Part shown: positions 53,229-61,238 of the stretch, piece after piece
How positions within the stretch are numbered: position 1 is the first letter of the stretch
Layout: each line of letters starts with the position of its first letter
Source of the DNA: Sporosarcina jeotgali
GTDB taxonomy: Bacteria > Bacillota > Bacilli > Bacillales_A > Planococcaceae
Reading direction: 5' to 3'
DNA: 64,000 bases
Assembly (NCBI RefSeq): GCF_033304595.1
Contig: NZ_CP116341.1
Span: forward strand, 2,645,001-2,709,000
Notes under the pieces: generated by a model
What the model was told of the DNA's origin: nothing
Database searches by the model: none
Seen by the model: the letters and a program-made list of their open reading frames with translations, nothing else
Translations under genes and position numbers: made by a program

Positions 53229-54334
53229 CCCTTCGTCTTCAAATTATTGAAGAGAAGGGCTATTTGTAGAGCATGCCGAAAGGCTGTGCTTTTTTATATT
53301 ACGGGCTTACCTTTTAAAGCAGTTGAAGGTAGGATGTTATGCTTAATAATTCTTGCAACTATAGCTTCTTTTACTCCACTTACGTTAAAATCGAGGTGAA
53401 GCAAAATTTCTCTTAGCTGGCTTACACTTAAATCATTCAACAATGTTTCGTATACTTCATTTCTTAGTTCTCCACCCATTTGGTAACGTAAAACACGAGC
53501 GATATCTGTTGGAATTATGTAGTAAGAGGCATCATCTTTAAACCTTAAAATAAGTCCGCGGGTCTGCAAGTTAATTAACGACTTACTAATTTGCTGGTGC
53601 GTATGCAATACATTATTCTTTTGTGGGAATCTGCCAATTCTGCTCTCTATTAAATAATGATCGCGCTTCGTTAAATCAAGCTCTCTTCTTAACACTTCCA
53701 AAATGTTAATCTCATGCTCATTTAAAGATTCATCTTTTTTCCATGCTTCATCAAGTACCGCACTGTAGATTCTATTGACATCTTGGGGGATAAACCGATT
53801 CATGTAACTATCATCTTTACTTTGTTTCAAAATCGCCTTTTCCATGTCTTCTACCTCTTTGTAGAGATTAGCTTCTGTTAGTAAATAGCCTTCCTTTTCC
53901 ATTAACGCCATTAGTATAAGTTCATTTAACAATGCTAAGTCACGTGGTTCACGACTGAAATCCAAGTAATTTTTTACACGCTCTTTGTTTTGAAACTCAT
54001 CAATATTCTTCAGAATCACTTCGCGCATTTCTTCCTCTGTCTCCATGTGGACATCTTTCAAAAAGCTATCTACAATCCTTCCTAGATAAAGCTTTGACAT
54101 CTTTGGTAATATATCTTGTAAATACATTTTCCATCCCCCTCATTACATTTTTGCAAGAGACAAAATTGAGTTGTATAATTAAATAGATGATAAATAATTC
54201 AGATATTTCAAATCAATTATGTCACACAAATATTGGAACATGTAAAGAATGGATGAATTTGAATTGAAAGTTTAGTAAATCTTGAATATCAAGTGTTTTA
54301 TCCAAATTTTTTCAGGCTTTTTACTATATTATTT

Positions 54335-54409
54335 AACAAAAAACGCCAACTCCATCTTCCGGAGTCGACGTTTTTCTATTTCAGACGGATGACTTACATC
54401 ATGCCGCCC
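54335..54409 (-). repeat. Direct repeat A: groEL 3'-end-like site with terminator
   Basis: On the minus strand: ACGGGCGGCATGATGTAAG, reading (T)GGMM-stop as in a GroEL tail, then a hairpin AACGTCGACTCCGG / CCATCTTCCGGAGT region ending in GGCGTTTTTTG. The same 75 bases, with few changes, lie at 58829-58902. The pair brackets the DUF262 island. Likely attachment-site copies. Confidence 0.7.
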
Positions 54410-54758
54410 GTAAGGTGAAATCGTGTAATATCATTTACGAGAGTTGCAAAAAGTGCGGTACATCAACGTTTTCGGGGTTACGTTCTGTAACATCTTTAAC
54501 GGGGATTTACCGCTTTTTATGGGATTGCGTTAGCAAAATGTTAGCGATTCATGCAGATAGTCTGCACGGATGTTCACGCTCTCATGGTGTGCGGTGTGTA
54601 TGTGGCAACACATTGGTGCTGGTGGGTTTAATTATTTTGGCTCAAGTTCCAGTTTATATGGAATGAAGCCACCGATATGATTTTGACGATTACTCGAAAG
54701 GACTCAATGCTACTAAGCATCAATTGTATTACTCATCATTCACGCAAGTTCCTACCTG
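54410..54758. other. Gap between attachment-like repeat and DUF262 operon
   Basis: About 350 bases, no supported gene. A plus-strand open frame of 83 codons lies here but has no ribosome site and no family match I know. Confidence 0.4.
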
Positions 54759-56531
54759 TTATTTTTTTAGAATTCTGAACATTTCCTGTTGATGTTTTTT
54801 AGCTTTGATTTTTGTCCAAGTATCTCCGTTCGTCATTGCTTTCATAATTTTCAGCTTTAAGCTTTGACTAACAATGTAATCATATTTAATTTTACCTTCA
54901 GGAGGCATATTAGAAAACTTAGAGTTCCCTGAAACTGTAATCAAAGCCAAATTTCCAAAGCAGTTTAAATCTTCGCTATCCCATACTTCAGTAGCATCTG
55001 GATGTTGAGGATAGAAATGTTCAATTGAACTTCTGAATTGGAACTGCCAATCATCACGCAATGGTGATATTATCTCTTTTCCATCAAAACTGTAACCATC
55101 ACGATAGAGCAAATAATCTAAATATGAAAATACAATTCGTTCAATTCCAAAATCACTTTGATTTCGATAATCAGAAGCAATAACTTTTTTCTTACAATAT
55201 CCTTCAAGTAAACAAATCAAATTTACAGATTCATTATTTAACAATTCAGCTAATAAAAAAGTTATCCAATGCATTGTTTTTGGTGACGTATAGGTGATAC
55301 GTAACGCCGATTGTAATGTTCGAAGCTGCTTATTTATGCTGTCTTCATCGCCAAATGTGCCAACGTATTTAGGCTTACTCCCTTTTTTATCAGTGTATTT
55401 TTCCAAGCGTTGAAGTGACCATTTTCCTATTTCTTTATAATCACGTGCAAATTCGCGTTTCAAAATATATTTATCAAATAAAACTCTACATTTAAGCAAA
55501 TAATATAAAAACTCTTTTGCTTTTTCAGTTGTTGACCACGCCCAGGATAAATTATCTAAAAAGTTTTTATCATCTAAACTAGAATCCTCTTCTCCTAATT
55601 CACGTACTACAGCACTGACCTGAAGTAAAAAGTTTGGAAATGAAACCGTTGATTCGAATCGTTCATTTTCCATATCGGTACCTTTGCTAGGATCATTTAA
55701 ATTCAATAGTTTATTTTCAACGAGTATATCCTGTAAAGTCTTCTTATCTGAATTACCTCCATCACCAGTTATCTTTTCTTTGACTGCATCGAAGCCTTGC
55801 AATTCATTTTTTAAACTAGTCCAATCATTAGTAAACAAATTCATACGCACGGATGCATCAAAATTCATCTGTACGTATGAATTCATGTCAGAACACTTTT
55901 CCCAAATCTCTGCTGCCGCCTTCTTCTCATCATCGTTCGATAAGACTTCCAGAATTTTCGCTTTCGCAATTTCATGCAATTCCAACTGTTCACCACGCGT
56001 ATTCATGATTTCAAAGTAATGATTCAAATCAATATTTTGTGGTACTTGAACCCTAATCAAAAATACTTTTTTCAACTTTTTAGCGAATTCCGTTTTATCA
56101 AATTGTTTATTGTTAAAGTAGTCATTTATAATTTGAAATCCTTTGGTAATCTCTTTTGCAGTCAACTCTTCCAATAAATCATTGTCACCAGATTCACTCA
56201 CAATAGCTAACGTTCTTGCGTATTTTTCACGTGCTTCAAATTTCAAAGCCTCTTTCGCGAATGGCAACCCAAGAAATCTTTCGAGAAGATAAAGAGTGGT
56301 TAATCGTTGTTGCCCATCAATCACTTCATATAGATTGTTGTCGGTTTGATTTACAATTAAATTCCCCAAAAAATAGTTCTCTTTTCCGTGACCGATTGCT
56401 CCATCAATATCCTCAATCAGCTGATCTATTTGCTTTTCTTCCCAAGCATAATTTCTTTGATAGATTGGCACTATATAATTGTATTTCATAAAAATATCAT
56501 AAACAGGTATTATTTTTAAGTCACTAGCCAT
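54759..56531 (-). CDS. DUF262/DUF1524 GmrSD-like protein
   Basis: 590 residues. The N-terminal DUF262 (ParB/Srx-like NTPase) has VPIYQRNYAWEEKQIDQLIED, YFLGNLIV and VIDGQQRLTTLYLLERFL. The C-terminal DUF1524 HNH-like nuclease has SIEHFYPQHPD near residue 503 and LNCFGNLALITVSGNSKFSN. In GmrSD this pair cuts modified phage DNA using NTP; related proteins serve in BrxU and SspE. It begins three bases after the other DUF262 gene. The ribosome site is GGTGG. A defence role is inferred from family and place. Confidence 0.88.
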   Translation of the reverse strand: MASDLKIIPVYDIFMKYNYIVPIYQRNYAWEEKQIDQLIEDIDGAIGHGKENYFLGNLIVNQTDNNLYEVIDGQQRLTTLYLLERFLGLPFAKEALKFEAREKYARTLAIVSESGDNDLLEELTAKEITKGFQIINDYFNNKQFDKTEFAKKLKKVFLIRVQVPQNIDLNHYFEIMNTRGEQLELHEIAKAKILEVLSNDDEKKAAAEIWEKCSDMNSYVQMNFDASVRMNLFTNDWTSLKNELQGFDAVKEKITGDGGNSDKKTLQDILVENKLLNLNDPSKGTDMENERFESTVSFPNFLLQVSAVVRELGEEDSSLDDKNFLDNLSWAWSTTEKAKEFLYYLLKCRVLFDKYILKREFARDYKEIGKWSLQRLEKYTDKKGSKPKYVGTFGDEDSINKQLRTLQSALRITYTSPKTMHWITFLLAELLNNESVNLICLLEGYCKKKVIASDYRNQSDFGIERIVFSYLDYLLYRDGYSFDGKEIISPLRDDWQFQFRSSIEHFYPQHPDATEVWDSEDLNCFGNLALITVSGNSKFSNMPPEGKIKYDYIVSQSLKLKIMKAMTNGDTWTKIKAKKHQQEMFRILKK

Positions 56532-56534
56532 TCT

Positions 56535-57845
56535 CTACCACCTATTCCAAATACAAAGCTTTTCGTATATTTTGTTGTATTTTTCTATACTCTTTTCATC
56601 AGCTTCTGGCCGTTCTAAAACAATTAGTTTCAATTCTTCAGGTCCCATCATCTCATTAATTTTTGAAAACATATCAAGACCTGCATTAATTCGGTGGTGA
56701 TTTCCTCTGGCATATTTATTTATGGTTTGTGGATACACAGCATTCATAGACAGTCGCAACGAGTAACTCCAAGAATAAAACTGCTGTAATACTGGTTTTG
56801 TAAGACTATCTATGCCAAATCTGTCAGCAAAGAGAAGTAACACACATTTGTACAGCTGCTTAATATAGATGTCTCCAGATCGTTTGCTTGGCAATTCAGT
56901 TTCATCATGAAACTGATTAATCACCTTTTGGACTTTCTCAAGCAAATCTCCGTAATGCAATGTATAATAAAAAAATCGCTTTCCGGCAATCAACGGTTGC
57001 GTCAGTTGAAACTGATTTAACTCATTTGATGATAACAGCTCATTACTTCCGCTAGAATTGAACTGTTCTATAAATAAATTACTCGCCTTATGATAGATGG
57101 CATAATTGAAAATATTTGAGCTTTTAATTCCCTTAAAGGCATCAATTTTGTTTGATGAATAACCTAATCCTTCTTTACGCTTGTACCACTGAGTCACAGG
57201 GTATAAGTAATTTCTAAATAAATCTCTAAGATCATTCTGACTCAAATCTTCCCAACGATTAATTATTTTCATTTTTACATATTCATCGTCATTTACCATC
57301 TCACGCAAATGATAGGATTTTAATAAATCATGTGGATCTAATTCTTTTCCTCGAGAATTTTGCGAATCAAAGAATTGGAATGCTTCTTGTTCACCATCAG
57401 TTACAATTTGAACTGTCGTGCATTGATTCATAAGATATTCTTTATAGTTTTCAAGTTCATCTTTATCAAGTTCACCAGTACGCTTAGCTAAAATCCTATA
57501 ATTCATTACAATGGCGTCATTGGACAATTTATTATATTTCTCTTGAAGCAGGCTTTGTGTTACGTCACCTAGACAGTACAACAAGATAGACAAAGATGTT
57601 AAACGCTGTTGTCCATCTACAATGTTGTACTTTGCACCTCCGCCTTTTATTTCCTTATGCAAGATTACAGATCCAAGTCTATATTCATTTGTACCTTCTT
57701 TAAATGCTCCATAGGTGTCTAAAAACAATGTGTTTGTTGATTGAACACTCCAACTGTATGGGCGTTGATATGATGGCAAGGTTAATTCTTTATCGAGCAA
57801 TTCTTGGATTTTCACAATCTTTAGTTCTTCTTCAATTAATGGCAT
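56535..57845 (-). CDS. DUF262 protein, first of a tandem pair
   Basis: 436 residues. DUF262 domain at the N-terminus (LPSYQRPYSWSVQSTNTLF, YRLGSVILH, YNIVDGQQRLTSLSILLYCL, FFDSQNSRGKELDPHDLLK), then a helical C-terminal part with MNAVYPQTINKYARGNHHRIN. No HNH motif is visible, unlike its partner. The ATG at 57845 has GAGGGAGAG upstream. The two genes are one operon; a split of roles, with one as sensor or NTPase and one as nuclease, is plausible but inferred. Confidence 0.85.
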   Translation of the reverse strand: MPLIEEELKIVKIQELLDKELTLPSYQRPYSWSVQSTNTLFLDTYGAFKEGTNEYRLGSVILHKEIKGGGAKYNIVDGQQRLTSLSILLYCLGDVTQSLLQEKYNKLSNDAIVMNYRILAKRTGELDKDELENYKEYLMNQCTTVQIVTDGEQEAFQFFDSQNSRGKELDPHDLLKSYHLREMVNDDEYVKMKIINRWEDLSQNDLRDLFRNYLYPVTQWYKRKEGLGYSSNKIDAFKGIKSSNIFNYAIYHKASNLFIEQFNSSGSNELLSSNELNQFQLTQPLIAGKRFFYYTLHYGDLLEKVQKVINQFHDETELPSKRSGDIYIKQLYKCVLLLFADRFGIDSLTKPVLQQFYSWSYSLRLSMNAVYPQTINKYARGNHHRINAGLDMFSKINEMMGPEELKLIVLERPEADEKSIEKYNKIYEKLCIWNRW

Positions 57846-57909
57846 AGCCGCTCTCCCTCGAACCAAGTATTACTATAATTATATCATTAGATAGATGAAT
57901 GAATTTTAA

Positions 57910-58520
57910 ATTAGTCATCGGAATAACTCGTGCTGCACTTCCTTGTGAGCTCGTATATTCTAGGATGTTGTTTTCTCCAGTCGTAATGAACACAGATTGC
58001 CAGTTACTCGTACACCTACTACCGTCTAGACTGCCCCTCATCTTGCCTGTACCTTTGCCAAACATATAGATCATTTGCTGTAGCGCTTTTGGATCGTGCG
58101 CTGTATTCGTGTCATCAAGGATTAAGGGGAATACATTTAAAAATGCTGCCATTCGCTCAATCGCTATTTTTGTTGTTAACATAGAACTTATATATTCATT
58201 CGGCTTACCCCAAACACTCGCACATGCTTTTAAACGCTTGTTTTACCACTCGATGATACACCAGAAATATCTACAAGTACCGGCGTTAGATCATGCGGTT
58301 TGAAGAGAACAGATGCAAACGATGATACCTACAGGAAATAATGCTTTTGGATTGTCGGAAAGTGCCGCCATGACGTTTTCTATCCTCCCCTGAACACTAC
58401 CACTTCATTGTATGGCATTTAATCGCTGTACTTCCCCCTCGTCTGGGGGAACAATACGAAAATTCGATTCCAATAAGGGATGAATGAAGTTCTTCCCTAC
58501 ATAACCAAGATGAACGACAA
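57910..58520 (-). pseudogene. Decayed DUF927-family helicase-like gene
   Basis: Read in pieces on the minus strand: HLGYVGKNFIHPLLESNFRI then VPPDEGEVQRLNAIQ and an in-frame stop, SVQGRIENVMAALSDNPKAL, LVDISGVSSSGKTSV (Walker A) and a second stop, then KACASVWGKPNEYISSMLTT, FPLILDDTNTAHDP and SWQ-like FITTGENNIL. This is the DUF927 protein of phages and integrative elements. Two stops and frame changes mean it is dead, and its C-terminus is gone. It marks the DUF262 island as former mobile DNA. Confidence 0.75.
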
Positions 58521-58566
58521 CAAGAGTCTAGAAATAAATCGAAATACTTGGATTTCACATGCCCGT

Positions 58567-58610
58567 GCACAAAACTTTCGTGTTTGTTTAAACATTCATG
58601 TCTATCTCAC
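58567..58610. repeat. Short interspersed repeat, copy 3
   Basis: ACAAAACTTTCGTGTTTGTT then TAAACATTCATGTCTATCTC, matching copies near 47119 and 50163. It lies directly before the larger repeat. Confidence 0.5.
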
Positions 58611-58639
58611 AATTAGATACTGCTATCGTTAAAACTTAT

Positions 58640-58800
58640 TTTAGTGTAAAAGACTTTAATCTCTTCTTAAATCCGTTGAACGAAGCGGAAGGTGGCGACT
58701 CCTGCGGAATAAGCGAAGCGCGAAGACCCCGCAGGAGCGAAGCGACGAGGAGACTGAGGGCGAGCCCGCGGAAAGCGTCCACCTGCAGCGCAGATCAACA
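58640..58800. repeat. Bacillales interspersed repeat (GC-rich)
   Basis: A well kept copy of a repeat common between genes in Bacillus, Lysinibacillus and Sporosarcina genomes: GACTCCTGCGGAATAAGCGA, GACCCCGCAGGAGCGAAGCG, then GAGGAGACTGAGGGCGAGCC and CGGAAAGCGTCCACCTGCAG. CTCCTGCGG and CCGCAGGAG can pair into a hairpin. Strongly GC-rich against AT-rich surroundings. Non-coding. Confidence 0.8.
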
Positions 58801-58828
58801 ACCGTCAACTCCCCCCCGATTTTATCCA

Positions 58829-58902
58829 AACAAAAAACGCCAACTCCCTCTTCCGGAGTTGACGTTTTTCTATTTATGGGGATGACTTACATCATGCCGC
58901 CC
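58829..58902 (-). repeat. Direct repeat B: groEL 3'-end-like site with terminator
   Basis: On the minus strand ATGGGCGGCATGATGTAAG reads MGGMM-stop, exactly the end of many GroEL proteins, followed by a terminator hairpin (AACGTCAACTCCGG / CCCTCTTCCGGAGTT) and T run. It matches repeat A at 54335. The rest of groEL is not next to it in this window, so this looks like one att copy with groEL displaced to the right. Confidence 0.7.
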
Positions 58903-59032
58903 ATTCATTAATTGGTTTTATATCATGTTATGACAGGTTTAAAACGTTGATTTAAAAGTATTCCCCAATTATTCACCATATAGTTTTATGCAATTCAGCA
59001 ATTGATTGTTGCCCGATTGTTGCCCCACTCAC

Positions 59033-59176
59033 GATGAGGTAGTTAGTAACGACCCCATCGCTATGTTCTAACTTCAATTCAGGAAAACCGGATGAGGTGA
59101 TTAGTAATCACTCCATCGGAAGGACGTATGTGCCGCATACTCCCCTAGTGAGGACGTGATTAGTAGTCATCCCTTT
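59033..59176. repeat. Three spaced copies of a palindromic 28-base motif
   Basis: Copies at 59033 (GATGAGGTAGTTAGTAACGA...) and 59091 (GATGAGGTGATTAGTAATCA...) are alike over 28 bases and share the ending CCATCG; a third, more changed copy starts near 59149 (TGAGGACGTGATTAGTAGTC). Start-to-start distance is 58 bases. The core GTGATTAGTAATCAC is nearly palindromic. No gene is seen between 58903 and 59437. Confidence 0.65.
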
Positions 59177-59437
59177 TGCATGGAACTTTATCAGTATGTC
59201 CAAAATTGGACAGACCTTTGTTACTACAGAAAATTAAGCAGTGAGATCAGCTCAAAACTGGACACATCTTTTTCGCGGCTCACTTTTGAGCCGTCAGATT
59301 TCACTCCCGGATTTTCGGTAGTGAGGTTTCCTCATAATTGAGGACACACTTTCAAACCTCACACAAGCCATACAGTGAAGCAGTGAAGCGTTAGTTCTTT
59401 ACCCAGCATTGAAACTAGTGTTACAACCGTAAAAAAA

Positions 59438-59462
59438 CACCCCCTCCACAGTGGAGGGAGTG
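59438..59462 (-). terminator. Terminator downstream of Abi gene
   Basis: Arms CACTCCCTCCA and TGGAGGGGGTG around a three-base loop, then seven T on the minus strand. Confidence 0.85.
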
Positions 59463-59586
59463 ACGTATCGCATTTTTAAAAGGGAACCAGACGCATCCGG
59501 TTCCCTCAAGTGCTAGCCTAAGCTATGCACCGCTATTAGTTAACTTTATGTTAACACTTAACGTAGTATGTGTAAAGTATTTTTAA

Positions 59587-60561
59587 CTATACATATCTCA
59601 ACAATCTAGTTATCTTTGTTCTAAAATCCGTACCTAAAATTGCCGAGTATGCTTCGCGAGGAATAACTTCCCCAAAATGTTCACATTCTCTAGAGAAATC
59701 TTTAATGATTTTTTTCAGCTCTGTTTTAGTCGCTCCGAAATTCTTTTTTAAATAAATCACCAGTACCAGATAATCAACAATATTGTCGAATGTAACATCT
59801 CTTACACCTGTCTCGGAGGATAGAAAAGCTTTTAATTCGGCAGCTGGTTCCCCTTGTTTAAACCTACAATCAAAAATCACTGAGTTGTGTGCTACAGCAT
59901 TTCTCAAGTCTTTAATTGCGAATACCATCTTTTCAACCAATCTACCATTATGATTATGATTAGTTGATTTGAGTCCTATTTCATTCGCTATTTCCAACCT
60001 AGTTTCTTCATTCAAACAATGGACGAACGATCCAAAACTCCCCAATGTAATAACTTCAAAAATCGCCCACAAGGGGATTGGTTCATTCTTGTGAAAGAAG
60101 TGCTGAATAACAGGCTTATCACTCGCAAAGCTTCTGGAAATAGTATCATATATATGATCTCGTAAATTCAACCTACTTTTCATCTTCTTCTTATATTTCT
60201 TGCTCCCCGCATTTTCTTTTTTATAGTCATTTAATAGATTCGTGAACACGTGTTCAAAATCGGCAGACCCTTTTTTTATAATAACTTCGAGTACATGGTT
60301 CTTCAATGCTGTTTCAAGCATCATTAAATTAGGATAAAAAATAGTTTTCAGCATCATATCAAATTCATATATAGCGACTACCTCACTGAAACTTTGAAAC
60401 TCTATCGTATTTTGTGGAATTTTTATGTACCGATATCCCTTGTAACCGTGGTAATACCCCATATTCATGAGATTTTTCTTATCTTTGCTACCTTGGATAT
60501 CTATATTATGGTTATCTCTTAAATGACGCATTAAACTATTCGTATTCTTTCCTTTTACCAT
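59587..60561 (-). CDS. Abi-family (AbiD/AbiF) abortive infection protein
   Basis: 324 residues of the Abi_2 family. The N-terminal part has LMRHLRDNHNI, MNMGYYHGYKGYRYI, and EVVAIYEFDMMLKTIF... YPNLMMLETALKNHV. A HEPN-type RNase motif R-x4-H is seen in DLRNAVAHNSVIF near residue 230. Such proteins stop phage growth by cutting RNA or shutting down the infected cell. The ATG at 60561 has GGGGTGGTG close by; longer in-frame starts give an unlikely hydrophobic leader. It is the last gene of the phage-type block. Confidence 0.85.
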   Translation of the reverse strand: MVKGKNTNSLMRHLRDNHNIDIQGSKDKKNLMNMGYYHGYKGYRYIKIPQNTIEFQSFSEVVAIYEFDMMLKTIFYPNLMMLETALKNHVLEVIIKKGSADFEHVFTNLLNDYKKENAGSKKYKKKMKSRLNLRDHIYDTISRSFASDKPVIQHFFHKNEPIPLWAIFEVITLGSFGSFVHCLNEETRLEIANEIGLKSTNHNHNGRLVEKMVFAIKDLRNAVAHNSVIFDCRFKQGEPAAELKAFLSSETGVRDVTFDNIVDYLVLVIYLKKNFGATKTELKKIIKDFSRECEHFGEVIPREAYSAILGTDFRTKITRLLRYV

Positions 60562-60652
60562 TGCTTTCACCACCCCTGCATAATTCTTAGCAATAAATAC
60601 ATTATAACCTAAAATATGAAAGTATGTATGACACATAAAAATTAAACAAGAA

Positions 60653-60682
60653 AAACACCCTACCCATAGTGGATAGGATGCT
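60653..60682 (-). terminator. Terminator after excisionase/XRE gene
   Basis: Arms GCATCCTATCC and GGGTAGGGTGT (imperfect) with T run on the minus strand. Confidence 0.65.
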
Positions 60683-60688
60683 ATCTGT

Positions 60689-61198
60689 TTAATCATCCTG
60701 AAACAAGTCATTCAGCGTGCAGTTGAAGTATTCCGCTAACTTCTTTGCTTCACTGAGAGTGAAATCATGAACACCACGCTCTTTCCTTGAGTAACTTGTC
60801 CAGTGGATATTTAACAACTTCGCAAGCGCCTTTTGTTCTATTCCAAGCTCTCTTCTCGCAGCGTACAAATTAATAACATGGACTGGTTTCCCTGAAGAAC
60901 CTCCCTCGTTCTTAACAGTACTCCCTTCATTAAATATTTTAAATTCATCACTACTTGAATCCACTGACCTGCGGGAGCTACCTAATTCCACAGCACCTTC
61001 TAACTTCTTCACATTGTATGGATCAGTTAAATCTTTTCCTGCATTCCTTTGTAAGAAATCCTCTATCTCAATAGTAGATACTTTCATACGACCAAGTTTT
61101 AATCCCATGAGCTGACCGCTTTTTATTAATTTGCACACGATATCTGGATTAACTTTCAGCAGCCTAGCCACTTCTGAAACTTCTAATAGTTCATGCAT
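60689..61198 (-). CDS. Two-domain regulator: excisionase-type HTH plus XRE HTH
   Basis: 169 residues. Residues 1-50 form an excisionase/HTH_17 domain (LLEVSEVARLLKVNPDIVCKLIKSGQLMGLKLGRMKVSTIEIEDFL), a Ser-rich linker follows, and residues 105-165 form an XRE domain (AARRELGIEQKALAKLLNIHWTSYSRKERGVHDFTLSEAKKLAEYF). The pairing of both on one chain is unusual. It could control the Abi gene next to it. The ATG at 61198 has GGGAGG. Confidence 0.82.
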   Translation of the reverse strand: MHELLEVSEVARLLKVNPDIVCKLIKSGQLMGLKLGRMKVSTIEIEDFLQRNAGKDLTDPYNVKKLEGAVELGSSRRSVDSSSDEFKIFNEGSTVKNEGGSSGKPVHVINLYAARRELGIEQKALAKLLNIHWTSYSRKERGVHDFTLSEAKKLAEYFNCTLNDLFQDD

Positions 61199-61238
61199 GG
61201 TTATCCTCCCTAATGGATAGGGTGTTAAAAAGGTTTTC

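Larger units (their letters stand above)
50970..53310 (+). mobile_element. IS66-family insertion sequence
   Basis: 2341 bases. Ends are inverted: GTAAGCCCCCAATTAAATAA at the left and GTAAGCCCGTAATATAAAAA read inward from the right. The flanks carry CTTTTAAA on both sides (50962-50969 and 53311-53318), an 8-base target duplication as expected. All three genes tnpA, tnpB and tnpC are intact, so it may still move. It lies opposite to the gene it disrupts. Confidence 0.95.
50243..54127 (-). pseudogene. SAP-domain/PD-(D/E)XK nuclease gene split by IS66
   Basis: The 5' part (54127 to about 53311) and 3' part (50969 to 50243) join in frame once the IS66 element and one 8-base copy are removed: ...PSTALK then VFSMKELSD. 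The restored protein is 511 residues. It has a helical N-terminus with a winged-helix-like stretch (ISKSLINLQTRGLILRF), two SAP-like segments (SVSQLREILLHLDFNVSGVK near 235 and SMKELSDVLRKLEGAKVSGT near 276) and a C-terminal nuclease domain with EEA, D381 (HADG), D395 and K397 (LWDNKS), a FokI-like PD-(D/E)XK pattern. It resembles a DNA-targeting restriction enzyme. Inactive in this strain. Confidence 0.85.

Noticed and set aside
54415-54666. 83-codon plus-strand frame with CxxC-like text
   Set aside because: No ribosome site, no family match and unusual Cys/Ser-rich composition.
58598-58885. 95-codon open frame on the plus strand
   Set aside because: It lies over the GC-rich Bacillales repeat and the att-like repeat; such frames arise by chance in GC-rich repeats.
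59033-59343. Possible CRISPR array (28-base copies with 30-base gaps)
   Set aside because: Only two good copies and one poor one, no cas genes in the window, and further steps do not keep the repeat.
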